NCBI GenBank assembly: GCA_009760855.2
Contig: WPIO01000022.1
Coordinates: 2,299,001 to 2,363,000, forward strand
Reading direction: 5' to 3'
DNA: 64,000 nucleotides
Origin: Cristatella mucedo
Taxonomy: Eukaryota; Bryozoa; Phylactolaemata; Cristatellidae
Shown here one piece after another: positions 1-56,569 of this stretch. Made by a program: the position numbers and the translations under genes. Positions within the stretch are counted from its first letter, which is position 1, and every line of letters begins with the position of its first letter. Under the pieces are notes generated by a model. It was not told the origin of the DNA and made no database searches. It saw nothing but the letters and a program-made list of their open reading frames with translations.

Positions 1-921
1 GCAGTTACACGAGTATTACATCATCATACTAGAGGGATTAGGGTTTTACGAGGTTGGTAACCAATGCACCTGCCTCGCGGTTCCTGTCTCACAGGGCACA
101 CAGACTGAAAAGTAAACAGTCAGCACGTAACCAGAACTCATTAAAACTGGAAAACAGTATGCAGCAAAAAATGCCTGCAACGTAACAACCTGCCTAAAGA
201 CGTGCACAAAGACAGCAGTCGTGTGCACCAAAAAGAGACTGGCGACCGACAATAGCAGCCAAGACACAGGTGAAACTGCACGCAAAACAGAGCCGGCTAC
301 TTCCAACACCGTTGCTGCCACAACAGGGCGAGAGGTCATGCTGACAACCGACACGATCATTACTCCAAAACGAAACCCAAATGGAAGACGTAGAGTTGAT
401 TGAGTGCACACACTCAGCACTCTCTGCTAGCAGTTCTCCCCGAAAAAAGCATGCATAAGTTAGTGTTATAATGAATGAGTGCGCATGAGTGCGTGTGTAT
501 ATGTATATATGCGCACATGCTCGTACGCACACACGTCATGCATATGTGGTAGAGTAAGAAAGCAGTCATTTGCTATTCGTTCACCAGGAACTTCACGAGG
601 AGTGAAGGAGACTTCGTTGGCAGCGGTCGCAAAGGGTCTATCCTGCTGAGCAGCAGTCCACTAATGAGTGGTCAGGACAACACCTGCCTCGCATGGACAG
701 AACCAGCCAGAAGCACTGCACCAATGGCAGAGAGGAGCTGGGAGCCATGCCACGCCCTCCGAAGGCAACCAGAGCAGCTATGGGGCAGTGCCACTCGAGC
801 TGCAGCCACTGCCCCTCGTGCCCCGACACGAGCTCTCGCTTTCAGCAGCAGCACTGCCGTGCTGAGCGGCTGTGCGCCAGGTGCCTCCACTTCCGTGCTG
901 CACTCCGCTGCGGCGAGCATG

Positions 922-45345
<44,424 letters not shown>

Positions 45346-45640
45346 CTCTGGCGGCAGCGGCGGTGGTGCCTGCTCGGCGGTAGCAGCAGCGTTGACGGGC
45401 TCGTTCGAAAGTTGGTCAGTAAATTCGGCGTACCGGAGTTAAAGCAGCTCGAACCCGGAGACCGTCCGCCAATAGACACTATACGCCGGCGGGCAAGGAC
45501 GATGTGCCCGGTTACGTCCGGAGGGGGCGGGCGACGAGTCATTACGCATTCCCTAAGTGTATGACGCTTTTCCGGTCGCTCGCCGATTCGCCCCCTTACA
45601 GCGAGCGAATGCGATAGATATTAGGTGGCTCGGGCGGAAT
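45346..45640 (-). promoter_or_regulatory. CpG-rich 5' UTR/promoter region of the C2CD2-like gene
   Basis: CpG density is visibly high from about 44.7 to 45.64 kb, unlike the surrounding CpG-poor repeats, and spans exon 1 and the sequence upstream of its ATG. The duplicated fragment at 47.35-47.59 kb ends 78 nt upstream of the ATG (45423), which might mark the transcription start. No clear TATA box. Confidence 0.4.
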
Positions 45641-46029
45641 ACCGCCTTATATTGCTACCCACGATCAATTACCTGCCGATTGACCTGCTTAGCGCGAATC
45701 GTTGAGATCGACGTACTTTATCGCCTTAGCCAATTTTCTGGTTGATTGGGTCTAAGAGATCATTGAGCTCGTGAAGTTCAGCGGCGGTCTGCCAGCCGCC
45801 GACCAGCCGTACCTCGCCTCCTCGATTACTACCTTCGCCAGGCCATTGGGCCCGCTTCACGAATTCACTTATCGAGAATTATTCACATGCCCGAGTGTAT
45901 ACTTCCGGTACCCGAGATCGTTCGATGACGCGTCCCCCCCCCGGTCTGTTCACTAGTTAAATTATCCCGTACGACGCTCAATCGCGGTGTGCTGAACTGA
46001 AATTGAGACGTCTTTAATAATAATACCAA

Positions 46030-46178
46030 TAATAAATAAATAAAATTCATTTGCGTAGCGCCGTAAGAGAACTTAATATCTATTCAGGCACTTCACGTTT
46101 GCCTTGGGGCTTGAGCCGACGACCCCGCCATACCTTGGTCGGGGCGAGCACCTTAACGTTGGACCAAACCAGCTCGGC
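46030..46178 (-). mobile_element. SINE-A
   Basis: Minus: CCGAGCTGGTTTGGTCCAAC head, CTCAAGCCCCAAGGCAAAC, GTGCCTGAATAGATATTAAG and AATGAATTTTATTTATTTAT tail. About 0.7 kb upstream of the C2CD2-like ATG. Confidence 0.8.
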
Positions 46179-46500
46179 AATACATTTGATATAGCGCCCT
46201 CTGAGAACTCAATCTCTTTCTAGGAACTTTAAATTTGCTGCAAAGGAAGCACGATTGAATGGTTAGTGATAGCATGCTCAATAAACAACTAGAATAACAT
46301 TGTTAGGAGTGACATGCACAGGGTCAGCATGCAAGTAAGTTGGTTAGTGGCAGCATGCACAGGGTCAGCACGCATAAGCCCTTTAGGGTCGAATCGCAGG
46401 GATGCGGTGATAAATAGATGCGTTTAGTTTCTTTTTAAGTGTGGTCAAATCAGGAGATGTCGTGGCGAAAGTCTGGATTCAGTTCCAGGCTTGTTACTAA
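46179..46500 (-). mobile_element. LINE-A 3' fragment
   Basis: Tail at 46.18-46.23 kb followed (minus direction reversed) by 3' UTR and degraded C-terminal codons. Confidence 0.75.
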
Positions 46501-46585
46501 GTCCCAGTTGGGAGCTGGGACGCAACGAAATAAAAATGTTAAATATGTTAATAATTTCAAGTTGGGAGCTGGGACGAAACGACCG
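46500..46585 (+). repeat. Two direct copies of a GTTGGGAGCTGGGACG motif
   Basis: AGTTGGGAGCTGGGACGCAA near 46506 and AAGTTGGGAGCTGGGACGAA near 46559. Confidence 0.7.
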
Positions 46586-47077
46586 GACGAGAATCGTGGG
46601 GCTGCGTTCAAGAGCAGAAAAGCGGTGCTTTTCCAGATAACATATAGTAAGAAATAATAAATATTTTACGTCGATATTCGATATGAATATTTAAGAATTT
46701 TGTTGTTGTGCTAAATATTTTTCACACGAACAATGGGCCCCTTGAGGCGGTCTCAGGGCCCAAGCCGTTAGTGTTTTCGAGCTAACGGGTCTCGGGACGA
46801 TAACTCCACTGGTAGTAGGACGTATTTGTGGGCCAAAGAACACAGTCGTATGATAGGTCAACAGTGCTCATGCAACCATTGAGGTAGCTTGTAAGCCACA
46901 TAACGAGCCATTGAGAGCTCGCATTTCGGTTATTATAAGGACGTGCTAGCACCCCATTCCAATCGAGGAGAGGCCTTACACTTAAATATGCAGAGCTACG
47001 ATCTTGCACGGGGAGAATCCCGAAAGACTGACACTCGAATGACTAGATAGTTTGCGATAACAATCGAACAAGCAAGT

Positions 47078-48292
47078 GAACCTGGATGTCGGAAAACTTC
47101 TTGAAATTAAATGACGATAAAACCGAAGTGCTGCTCATAGGACACCCTAAGCGTGTGGCTGGATTAAAAGGCTTTGTTCTTCTAATAAGTGATGCTATTG
47201 TGCGACCACCACCACGTGCTCGAAATTTCGGTGTCGTTTGCGACAGCTGTCTCAATTTTGAAAGCTTCAGTCAGACGACTGCTTCTACAGCTAGCCATCA
47301 CGTCCGATCCCTATCCAAGATTAGGAGATGTCTTCCAAAACGCGAGAACGCGAGAACGACGCTACCGACGACGAACGCGTCGAGTATCGCTTCGCCAGAC
47401 TCGGTCCGTTTCGCGAGCGACTGCGCGTAGGCGCGAGTGCAGTTCAGCAGGCTGCCGGCGCTCTCGGACAGCCGGTGGTCGAGCAGGGCCAGCGTCAGGT
47501 GCGCCATCTCTGGCGGCAGCGGCGGTGGTGCCTGCTCGGCGGTAGCCGCAGCGTTGACGGGCTCGTTCGAAAGTTGGTCAGTAAAACGTTCCGTCTTGCA
47601 AAAACTTTAACTAGCTCCTTAGTTCTGTCACGGCTTGATTATTGTAATTCCCTTTTGGCTGGGCTACCGAAGAAAGCAACTAAGCCACTGCAGCTGATTA
47701 TGAATATGGTTACAAGGCTAGTCTTCAAGTCCCGGAGGTTTGAGCGTGTGTCTCCTTTGCTAAAACAGCTAGGATGGATGCCGGTTGAGCAACAGATACA
47801 GAGCAAAGTTCTCACGCTGACCCACAAGGCCCGCCACGGCTTGGCTCCTTCGTACCTAGCTGAACTGCTGCACCAGTTTCAGCCAGTTCTCGCCCTCTGG
47901 TCCTGTCTGGACAGTAAGTTAGCTGTTAGTTAAATAAGTTAGAGTAAGCTGTTCCATTCCTCCGCTTATTGACCGTTGGCGACAGAAGCTTTAGCTCTGC
48001 AGGTCCTAGACTATGGAACTCGCTTCCACAATTCTTACGCAACAACAACTACTCTCCTGCTGCAGACTATGGCTCATCATTTCAGCGGTCCTCAGCTGCT
48101 ACTTCCATGCTACTCACTACCTCAGCTGCTCTCCTGACTCTGCTATGCTTCCCACTTTCTCTTTGTTTCGTGAGACGAAGTCTGTTGGCTACCAAATGCG
48201 TACCGAAAGCCGCTTAGGCTGTGAGTGCGCTATTCAAAACTCTCCTGCGTAACACCCACATGGTCTTTATGACTTTGTGGGGTTACAGACGG
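47078..48292 (+). mobile_element. LINE-C 3' part, hosting the gene fragment
   Basis: Encodes [20 protein letters not shown], then after the 240-bp insertion TLTSSLVLSRLDYCNSLLAG and VSPLLKQLGWMPVEQQIQSK, and ends with GTTGGCTACCAAATGCGTAC and GGGGTTACAGACGGAG next to (CA)n. Confidence 0.85.
47346..47585 (-). pseudogene. Copy of the C2CD2-like 5' UTR plus first 54 codons, inside LINE-C
   Basis: These 240 bases match 45184-45423 without gaps; I count three substitutions. The copy includes 78 nt of 5' leader, the ATG and codons through GSVVLAF, then breaks into LINE sequence (SRFGRH). Two replacements alter residues (G10D and V28A relative to exon 1). AAAACG lies on both sides (47337-47342 approx and 47583-47588), a possible target duplication or microhomology. 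Confidence 0.85.
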
Positions 48293-48294
48293 AG

Positions 48295-48480
<186 letters not shown>

Positions 48481-48974
48481 AAAGCTTGTATGAATAAACT
48501 AAGAGGCATTTTTTAGCTCAACCCAAGACAGGAAATAGTTGCCAAAGCAACGAGATGTATTCCCGCAGTCCAACTTGATAAGGTCTCATCTCTCCAGCAA
48601 GAAACATCATCCGTCAAGTGAATTTGACCCCGATCGTAATAGAGTATCCTCTACATCATGGAGCATCATGAACAGCGGGGAGCATTGTTAACATCAGAGA
48701 AAGTTTCGAGGGTGAATCTTACAAAGTTTTGGCCATAAAAATGGCTTTAAAAAGACAATTTCGAAAGGGATTAACTTTTCTGAGGGTGCTACACAAATGT
48801 CTTATTATCAATATTATTATTGTCCGAGATTAGTCGGATTTTCCAGGTTCGTCCAACAGGCGAAAGACGGGAAAGGAGCTTGTGCCTAATGTGCTAGTCG
48901 GCTCCCGGAAGTTATTACCAGATCAGCGTAGGCTTGTGAGCTTATTCCACACTATCACCTGTCACAAAAGAACC

Positions 48975-49332
48975 TTGTCCCACAGCCTGGAACTCCCTCC
49001 CGACCTGCGTCAGAACATCCCATGACCTGACCACATTTAAAAGGAACCTAAAAACACACCTATTTAGGACAGAATTTAGCGGGTCCCTGTGATTCGTCCT
49101 TGATGTGCTTATGCATGCTGACACTGTGCATGCTGCCACTAACCACATTCGCATGCTGACCCTGTGCATGTCACCCCTAACCATATTATTCATTTTGTTT
49201 GTTTTTCAAGCATGATTTTACTTACCATTCAATTGCATTTCACTTTTCAGCAAATGTAAAGCGCCTAGAGAGAGATTAAGTTCTCTGAGGGCGCTTTATC
49301 AAGTGAATTATTATTATTATTTATTATTATTG
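48975..49332 (+). mobile_element. LINE-A 3' fragment
   Basis: From ACAGCCTGGAACTCCCTCCC through LFRTEFSGSL codons, 3' UTR and ATT tail; nearly identical to the 34-36 kb copy. Confidence 0.85.
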
Positions 49333-49496
49333 TCAATCAGGCTTGCTAATGATGGGACAACTCCTATTACAATAGTCAATCACGTTGGCTAAGACGCACT
49401 ACAAAAGATAATGCATCAAATGAAAATAGATAAACCATATATTAAAAGCAATGCGAACTGTGCTCCGTGGTGTTTTATCCGCTAGTCTTTTAAAGT

Positions 49497-50222
49497 TGTA
49501 ACCGAGTTCCAGGGGTCAGAGGCTAATTCCCGCCAAACCCCGCCATACTCCGGCCACGCTGCCGCTCGCCATGCCGCCGAGCTAGCGGTAAGACGCGCGG
49601 CTGTCAGGTTAAACCTCTTTATAATAACGCATGCGCCAACAACAACAGGGGAACTAAACAAGTCTACAGGGAGGGTCCTATGCACAGTACACTACGGGGG
49701 CGCAAGACGACGCAGCAAGCGCGAACGAACGTGTTAGTTGGGGTCAGTCGGCTTCAGCAGTCCTGTCGTTGAACCAACTTCGAATCCAACAGTATGAGCG
49801 TACGCCGTCCAAAACCCGGCTGGGTGAGTAACTGCTGGCTAGTCTGAGTCGAAAACTACCACAGTCGTAAGCTTTCACCGAAAGACGCCAACACACGGGT
49901 GGGTCACGGACACGCTACAAGGGGAACGCGGAATATACAAGTCCCTACAACGAGCGAGCTATCCAGCTCCGCTCGGGCCTTGGGTATTCGTTCCCTGGCG
50001 TGCGTGGCAGCATCGCCGGAGCACGCCTGCACGAATCCAGGTGCATAACTCGGCGAGACCGGGAGCTTCCACCACGACTTACTTGGCCAACTTCCCGTAC
50101 CCAAGAGCCCCGGTGACCTCTCGTCACCACACATCCGGCAATGCATAGGTCCGACCCCGGCCTAGCCGGTGACCCTGATTACAGCCGCCTGGTCCCAGCC
50201 AACCGAACCCAGTCTGGGTACA
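49497..50222 (-). mobile_element. Solo-LTR-like element, copy 1
   Basis: 726 bp, begins TGTAACC and ends GGGTACA, flanked by AAAGT and AAATT (4 of 5 match). No coding capacity. On the minus strand TATAAAGAGGTTTAACCTGA could be the promoter, which sets the suggested orientation. Confidence 0.6.
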
Positions 50223-51182
50223 AAATTCTTTACTTCATCCTCGTTAGTGTTTTCTTACCGGAGAGGCAACCCGCAAGTTCGTACTTCAACACCGTCATAA
50301 AAAATGACTACACAGCCAGAATCTAATTGTTACAGCCAACCCAGCAGACAAGCGGGTCAGCGTTTTCTTAAGCTATTATTACTACTTACTCAATAAAATA
50401 CTTGCATCGAATTGCATGCTGGATCGAAGCTCAATGGTCTTTTTATTTAAAGCGGCTCCTGCGAGCGTAAGTGAAGTGGTCAAGCATGGTGTTGATTGGA
50501 ATCAAATGTTGAAGCGAATCCGGTTGAAGGATAAGATGACAGACATTGTATGAACAAATAATGCTTCAACTTGCATGCCTGGCTATTCAACTAGAAGCTG
50601 GTTGATCCGCCAATCTTCTCGTTCAATTGAAGAACGGTCGCATATGCGGTATTACACTTGAAACTGCTCGCTAGTTGGACTAGGCGCCATCGCGGCTCTG
50701 ACGCGGCCACCGCTTAGTGCATCGTGCATCGTGGTGAGCCGGCTATTGACAAGAGGCCGAGCACAGTGCACATAGGGATAAATCTTGTGCTGCATAACTA
50801 ACTTGGCACGCGATGGTATTAATACATTTTAATAATATGCCAGAAGGTTGAGGAGGCGCCAGCCGGATTCTCATCTAACTGAAATTCAGTAGGCCACACA
50901 TTTCTATGAGACAAGAAGAGAACTAAAAGAATAACGAGCTAATGTAGAGGCTATTTCACCGAAGGGAACAAGTCTTAGTTGCTCAACACGTCGAATGGTT
51001 CTAGGCCACTGACGTCGTAAGCGCATGCAACATTGCATTGGAGCATTTGCACGTGTTTATCTAAGCGCATAATCTCTATCGAAAAGCAACGACTAAGGAC
51101 TGACCGACAATATCCTGGGTTATCCAGGTAGTAAAGCCATACGATCTCCCGATTATGTGGATTAGCTATATAGACTGAGTCT
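50223..51182. other. Nothing recognised (intergenic)
   Basis: No open frame or repeat I can name. Confidence 0.5.
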
Positions 51183-51345
51183 AGTGAGCCACGATGGCAC
51201 ACTGGGCAAGGCGGTTGCTGTTCATGACCTTGGTGTCGAGGTCGTGGTTTCGAATCCTGCTGTGGGCGATCCTTTATCTCAAGCGGCGGTGATAGCCATA
51301 AAGGCTCTACTGTCACTACACAAAAGAGGATGTTAAATCAGTATT
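51183..51345 (+). mobile_element. SINE-B
   Basis: GTGAGCCACGATGGCACACT head, GGTCGTGGTTTCGAATCCTG B box, GTTAAATCAGTATTTATTTA tail. Confidence 0.85.
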
Positions 51346-51526
51346 TATTTATATAGCCTTGTATTGATAGCCTATTTTTAATTAGATGCTCAAGCTGAGT
51401 GCTATTCCTTGAAGGTAATCTCCCATTACGACTGTTCCGGGGTAGGTTGTTGAACACTAAAGTAAAATATTCGGGTCCCTCGAATAGCTGCATTACAACT
51501 GCCATATCCACAAGAAATATCAAAAC

Positions 51527-52722
51527 AATGCGGTTTTGATTCCAAAGTATACAGAATGGTATAATGGGGTTACTCCCTTAGTTTCACGAAATTGAGCTTG
51601 CGAGTTGTGCTATGGCCTCAAATGGCCCGGGTCAGCCAGGCTAAATGCACACTGAAACGGCGTTAAAGCTGAAATTTCCAAAAAAACTTCGCGAAACTGT
51701 GGTTTTGATTTCAAATTATTGAGAACAGTATGCCAAGTTTACGCCACCAAATTTCACGAGATTGTCCCTGCGAAATCTAATGCTATGGCCTCCGATAGCC
51801 AGGTCCAAATAGCAGCCAAAACATTTTAACTGAAATAAAGCAGCCGTTTCCAAAAAGTTTCGCACGGCTGCGGTTTTGATTCCAAATTATAGACAACAGT
51901 ATTCCACATTTACTCGCCGGATTTCATGCGATTGCGCTTCGCGGTTTCATGATTAGGCCTCCGGTGGCCCGGCCCAGATGGCAGCCCTAAACAATCAAAC
52001 TGCGATAGAGTTTCCATTTCCACAATAAGCATATCTCAAGTAGAGTTTTGATTGCTCATTTTGGAAAACAGTGTTTCGGGTCTACTAACCAAATTTCTTG
52101 CGATTGCACTTTCGCGTTCACATGGCTTCCGATGGCCTTGCCAAAATGGCAGCCCAAAACATTTGAACGGCAATGAAGCTGCTATTTCCACAAAGCATCT
52201 CTTGCAACTCCGAATTTGATTTCAAATTGTAGAGAACCGAGTTTCATGGGATTTAGCTTCTTCCACTCGGACGGGGCAAGCCCTGTGAGGAACAAGCGGT
52301 TCTGATTTTAGTTTTTTGTTTCAAATGTCAAGTCAGAGGATGCTGCGATGTCAGTCGAGAGTCAATACAGAAGGCAGTGTTCCGGGTTCACAACTAAGTT
52401 TATTTGCATAGCGCATGGGCGCTGTCATGCTATAGCCTCAAATGGCCCGGACCAGCCAGCCTCCATAAATATTCAAACTGCGATACAGCTGCCATTTCTA
52501 AAATAGGCGCTGGGCAACTGTGGTTTGATTCACGTTATAGCAAAATTTTTTCCGGGTTTACCAACCAAATTTCTTGCTACACGCCCACGCCCGTTTTTAT
52601 GCCATGGCCTCCATTGGCCCGACCCGCTTTGCATTCTTTAACTGCGATGCAGCTTCAGTTCTATCAATGGACGTCGTGAAACCGCTGTTTCGATTGCTTG
52701 TTATATGCAAAAGTGTTCCAGG
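51527..52722 (+). repeat. Left arm of an inverted pair of degenerate tandem arrays
   Basis: Units of roughly 170-185 bp, each with GCTATGGCCTCCAATGGCCC, CTGCGATACAGCTGCCATTT, TGTGGTTTTGATTTCAAATT and TTTACCCACCAAATTTCATG type segments in the same order. Marker GGCCTC occurs near 51615, 51789, 51957, 52127 and 52611. A short LINE-A remnant lies near 52320-52365. Confidence 0.8.
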
Positions 52723-53398
52723 TACAGTCGTACCTCGCCACTTCGTGCTTCGACTTTCGCGGCTTCACTCTATCGCGGTTTTTTTGAACACGTGTATATA
52801 CATTAATAAGCTGATCGAGATAGTGAAAATAATACAGCGCGTGCTCGTTTGGTCAATTATATATCCCAGATTATATATAATTATATATAAGTCAATTATA
52901 CATCCCAGAATTACAATTAAAATTACTGTACATATTGAACGCTGAAGATACTGCACCACCTAAAGACTCCCATTAAGGTTGTGCCTTCAGAGGAGCAGTA
53001 ACCTTGCCCTTCTTTGCTGTGCTGTACATCATCTTCATCGCTTCATCATCGTACAAGTTACACTATTTTCATAGGTTTGTGGTTGTGTGAGTGACCTGTG
53101 TGTGTAATTAAACGTACAATAATAATTTGATATTTGCAAGGTCTAATGTCTTATTTTTTCTTATTTTGTCTAATATTATATCTTGGGTGATATGAGTGTA
53201 ATGGTGACTAAAGGATGATATTTCACATCTAGAGACTCTAATAATGTTGAAGAACCTATTTAGGTCATGATACGATTTTCTATGCTCTAACTGGGAAAAT
53301 ATTCGATTTATAAATAAAGTTTCCTACTTCGCGGATATTCATCTATCGCGGTAGAGTTTGGAATGGATTAACCACGATAAACGAGAGTCTACTATGTA
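52723..53398 (-). mobile_element. pogo/Tigger-like MITE at the hinge of the arrays, TA duplication
   Basis: Ends TACAGTCGTACCTCGCCACT and, opposite strand, TACATAGTAGACTCTCGTTT. Removing it with one TA restores an array unit (GGTTTACCGACCACATTT-like). Same family as 3526-4145. Confidence 0.8.
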
Positions 53399-53844
53399 CC
53401 GACCACATTTTATGCGATATCGCAAACGCGGTATATTGCTATGGCCTCTGATGGTCCGGACAATGGGGACCGAGTAGCACGAGAACACGCCCGCCCAATA
53501 CCGTGAAATTAGGTGGGTAAATCTGGGACACTTTTTTCTATACTGTGGAATAAAAACTACAGTTTTACTACACCTATTGAGTAAATCGCAGTTATATTGC
53601 AGTTTGAATATTTAGAGAGGCTGGCTGTCCGAGCCATTTGAGACTATAACATGAGAACGCCCATGCACTATGCCAATAAATAAATCTGGTTAACCCGGAA
53701 CATTGCTTTCTATATTGCGTAATCAAAACCGAAGTTGCACGCGAAGCTTATTACGGAAATGGCAGCTGCATCGCAGTTCGACATTATATGGCTGACCGGG
53801 CCATGGGAGGAGGCTATTGCGTTACAACGCGAATGCGCAATAGG
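53399..53844 (-). repeat. Hinge and first part of the right (inverted) array
   Basis: From about 53490 the same unit runs in reverse complement: AAATTAGGTGGGTAAATCTG, GCAGTTTGAATATTTAGAGA, GAAATGGCAGCTGCATCGCA. Confidence 0.75.
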
Positions 53845-54568
53845 TGTAGCCGAGTTCCAGGGGTCAGCGGCTAATTCCCGCCGAGCCCCGCCATGCCCAG
53901 GCCACGCCGCCGCGCGCCATGCCGCTGAGGGTAAGACGAGCGGCCGTCAGGTTAAACCTCTTTATTATATCGCATGCGCCAACAACAACAGGGGAACTAA
54001 ACCAGTCTACAGGGGAATCATACACATTGTAAACTATAGGGGCGCAAGACGACGCCGAAAGCTCGAACAAACGTGTCAGCTAGTCAGTCGGCTTCTGCAG
54101 TCCGGCCGTTGTACCGACTCCGTTCCAATAGAACAAGCGTACGCCGTCCAACACCCGCCTAGATGAGTAACTGCTTGGCTAGTCGGAGTCGACGTCTACC
54201 ACAGTCGAGAGCTTCCGCCGAAAGACGCCTGCTCACGGGACACGTACACGCTACACGGGGAACGCGGAAAATGCAAGCCGCAACAACGAGCGTGCTATCC
54301 AGCTCCGCTCGGGCTTTGGGTACTTGTCGCCTGGCGTGAGCAGCCACATCACTGGAGCAAGCCTGCAACCATCGAGGTACATAGCTCGGCGAGACCGGGA
54401 GCCTCCGACCCCACGACCTACACGGCCAACTTCCCTCGCCCAAGAGCCCCGGTGACCTCTCGTCGCCGCACATCCGGCCACACCCATAGGTCAGACCCCG
54501 GCCTAGCCGGTGACCCATACCAAATTACACCCGTCCTGTCCCAGCCAACCGAACCTAGCGTGGGTACA
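53845..54568 (-). mobile_element. Solo-LTR-like element, copy 2
   Basis: 724 bp, alignable end to end with 49497-50222 (for example CAACAACAACAGGGGAACTA, CCCGGTGACCTCTCGTC-type blocks), TGTAGCC...GGGTACA, flanked by ATAGG and ATAGC. Inserted in the right array. Confidence 0.65.
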
Positions 54569-55370
54569 ATAGCACGCAATTTTTAGGGTGAGCCCCGAAC
54601 AGATTTTCTATACTGTGGAATGAAAGCCACACTTTTGTGGCGTCTAGTGTGGAAATGTCAGCTGTATTGCCATTAGAATATGTAGGGAGGCTCGCTGGTC
54701 TGGACCATTGGAGGCCATAGCATGAGAAACCCTACGGCTACGTAATGAAATTTGGTGGGTAAACCCGGAAAACGGTTTTCTGTAAATTAGTATAAAACCG
54801 CAGCTTTGAAACGTTTATTGTGGAAATATGGCAGCTGTATCACGTTTCGATTTCGTAGGGAGGCTGGCTCGCCCAGGCCATTGGAGGCTATACCATGAGA
54901 TCGCACAAGCGCAATCGTATGAAATTTGGTGGGTTAAACCGGATCGTTGCTTGTTAAAGTTTGCAATAAAAATCGCAGTTTCGCGAAGCTTTATATTAAA
55001 CTGGTAGCTGTATCGCAGTTTGACGTCTCAGGTCTGCCATTTGGGCCTGATCACCACAGGCCATAGCCTAAGAACGTGCAAGGAAAATGCCATGAAATTT
55101 GGTGGTTAAACTTGGGATTTTGTTTTTTATAATTTGAAATCAAAACCACAGCTGTGCAAAATTTTCAGTGGAAATGGCAGCTGTATCGCCGTTCGAATGT
55201 GTAAACAGGCTGGCTGACCCTTTGAGGCCATAGCACGAGAATGCTATAGCGAAATGGCATGGAATGTGGTGGGTAAACCCAAAACTTCTGTATAATTTCA
55301 AATAAATTTCAGTGTATTGAGGTGCATTTAGAAATGGTAGTTTTATCGCAGTTATTCGTGGAGCCCCAAA
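54569..55370 (-). repeat. Right (inverted) tandem array, second part
   Basis: Four to five units with CCATTGGAGGCCATAGCATG and GAAATTTGGTGGGTAAACCC, inverse of the left arm. Confidence 0.8.
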
Positions 55371-55567
55371 CGCTACGCAGTTGCAAATTAAAGCTCGGAT
55401 TTATATGCTGACCTCTTAGCGGTCCGCCAACTTACGTCTTCAATTTACGTTTTAGTAGTTGATGAATGGTGTCATTAGAGGAGGGCAGGCAGTCATCGGC
55501 CAATTCGTCGAAAGCAGCAGAAGCACCCGCTACAGAAGCGAAGTTCGGAGCAAAAGCTATTATGACG

Positions 55568-55715
55568 CGCCGAGCTGGTTTGGCCCAGTGGTTAAGTTAC
55601 TCGCCCTGACAAAGTTCTGGACGAGGTCGTGTGCTCGAGCCCTGCGGTATGTGTGAAGCGCTTGATTATACATCAAGTTCTCTTAGGGTGCTGTACAGAC
55701 GAATTATATTTATAT
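55568..55715 (+). mobile_element. SINE-A
   Basis: CGCCGAGCTGGTTTGGCCCA head, GTCGTGTGCTCGAGCCCTG, GTGAAGCGCTTGATTATACA and GTTCTCTTAGGGTGCTG tail. Confidence 0.8.
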
Positions 55716-56569
55716 TTACATTCGCAGATTTTTTTCGCCACGGTATTCTGTTGCAAGATTGAAATTCTAAACCTAGCGCCAAAGGCTCTGTCCGAGATCT
55801 AAATCATCCAACTCGCTGCACTCCTGGAAAGACAGTTAAAACAAGCATCCTGACTAGTTTTCTCAAAATTTGACACGATATTTGCCAGGTTCAGAGTTTG
55901 CATTATTAATGCATAACAAAACTGGATGCAATATTATTACTTCCACACTAGCCGCACAGTCGAATACTTGTTTCTTTTTTGCATAATAGTAATTTATCTG
56001 GAAGACAAACCGATTAAATCAATTACATTATATACTTGCAGAAATTATTTTTAGTTTAGTTTCGCGCTTTTGTCGTGCGTGCATTTGTCGGTGTCCCTAA
56101 CATTGCACGCTTTTGTTGGTGCGCTTTTGTCTTTCGCACTTTCGTTACGGCGCCGGAAGGACGGGTCACAAACATAGGAACAGTCAATGAAGCCTGTAAG
56201 CCTTTCCTTTTACTCTCGAGCGATTCATGTGCAGGTACGAAACCATATGTCGGAGCAGATTCCGAACCCAAGAAGGAGCACATGCAAACACTAATCAATA
56301 TATTCGTGTGCTATAATATACGTATAATTTGTATGTGCACTCACAAACTAGATGTCAAACGCAAGAGAACCATGCACGTGGTACTTGCAGCACCTGCAAA
56401 TATCGTCCGATTAATGCCAGCTATCGTATAGGAATTTTATATATTAGTCAGGTACATAAGGCGAAAGATCACCATTTCGGGAGTTCGTCGGAAATTGCAC
56501 ATTCCTTTTGAAGCTGCATATTATCAGTTGCCACTTCCTCTGCTCTGAGTCGATTAGTGCATACAGAAG
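55716..56569. other. Nothing recognised (intergenic)
   Basis: AT-rich; a 118-codon plus frame at 56075-56431 has no support. Confidence 0.5.

Noticed and set aside
46-420. 124-codon minus-strand hydrophobic ORF
   Set aside because: Hydrophobic but with no family similarity, splice context or repeat link; lies 3' of the C2CD2-like stop. Left unassigned.
51527-55370. CRISPR-like array
   Set aside because: Repeats are long, degenerate and contiguous without spacers, and the DNA is animal.
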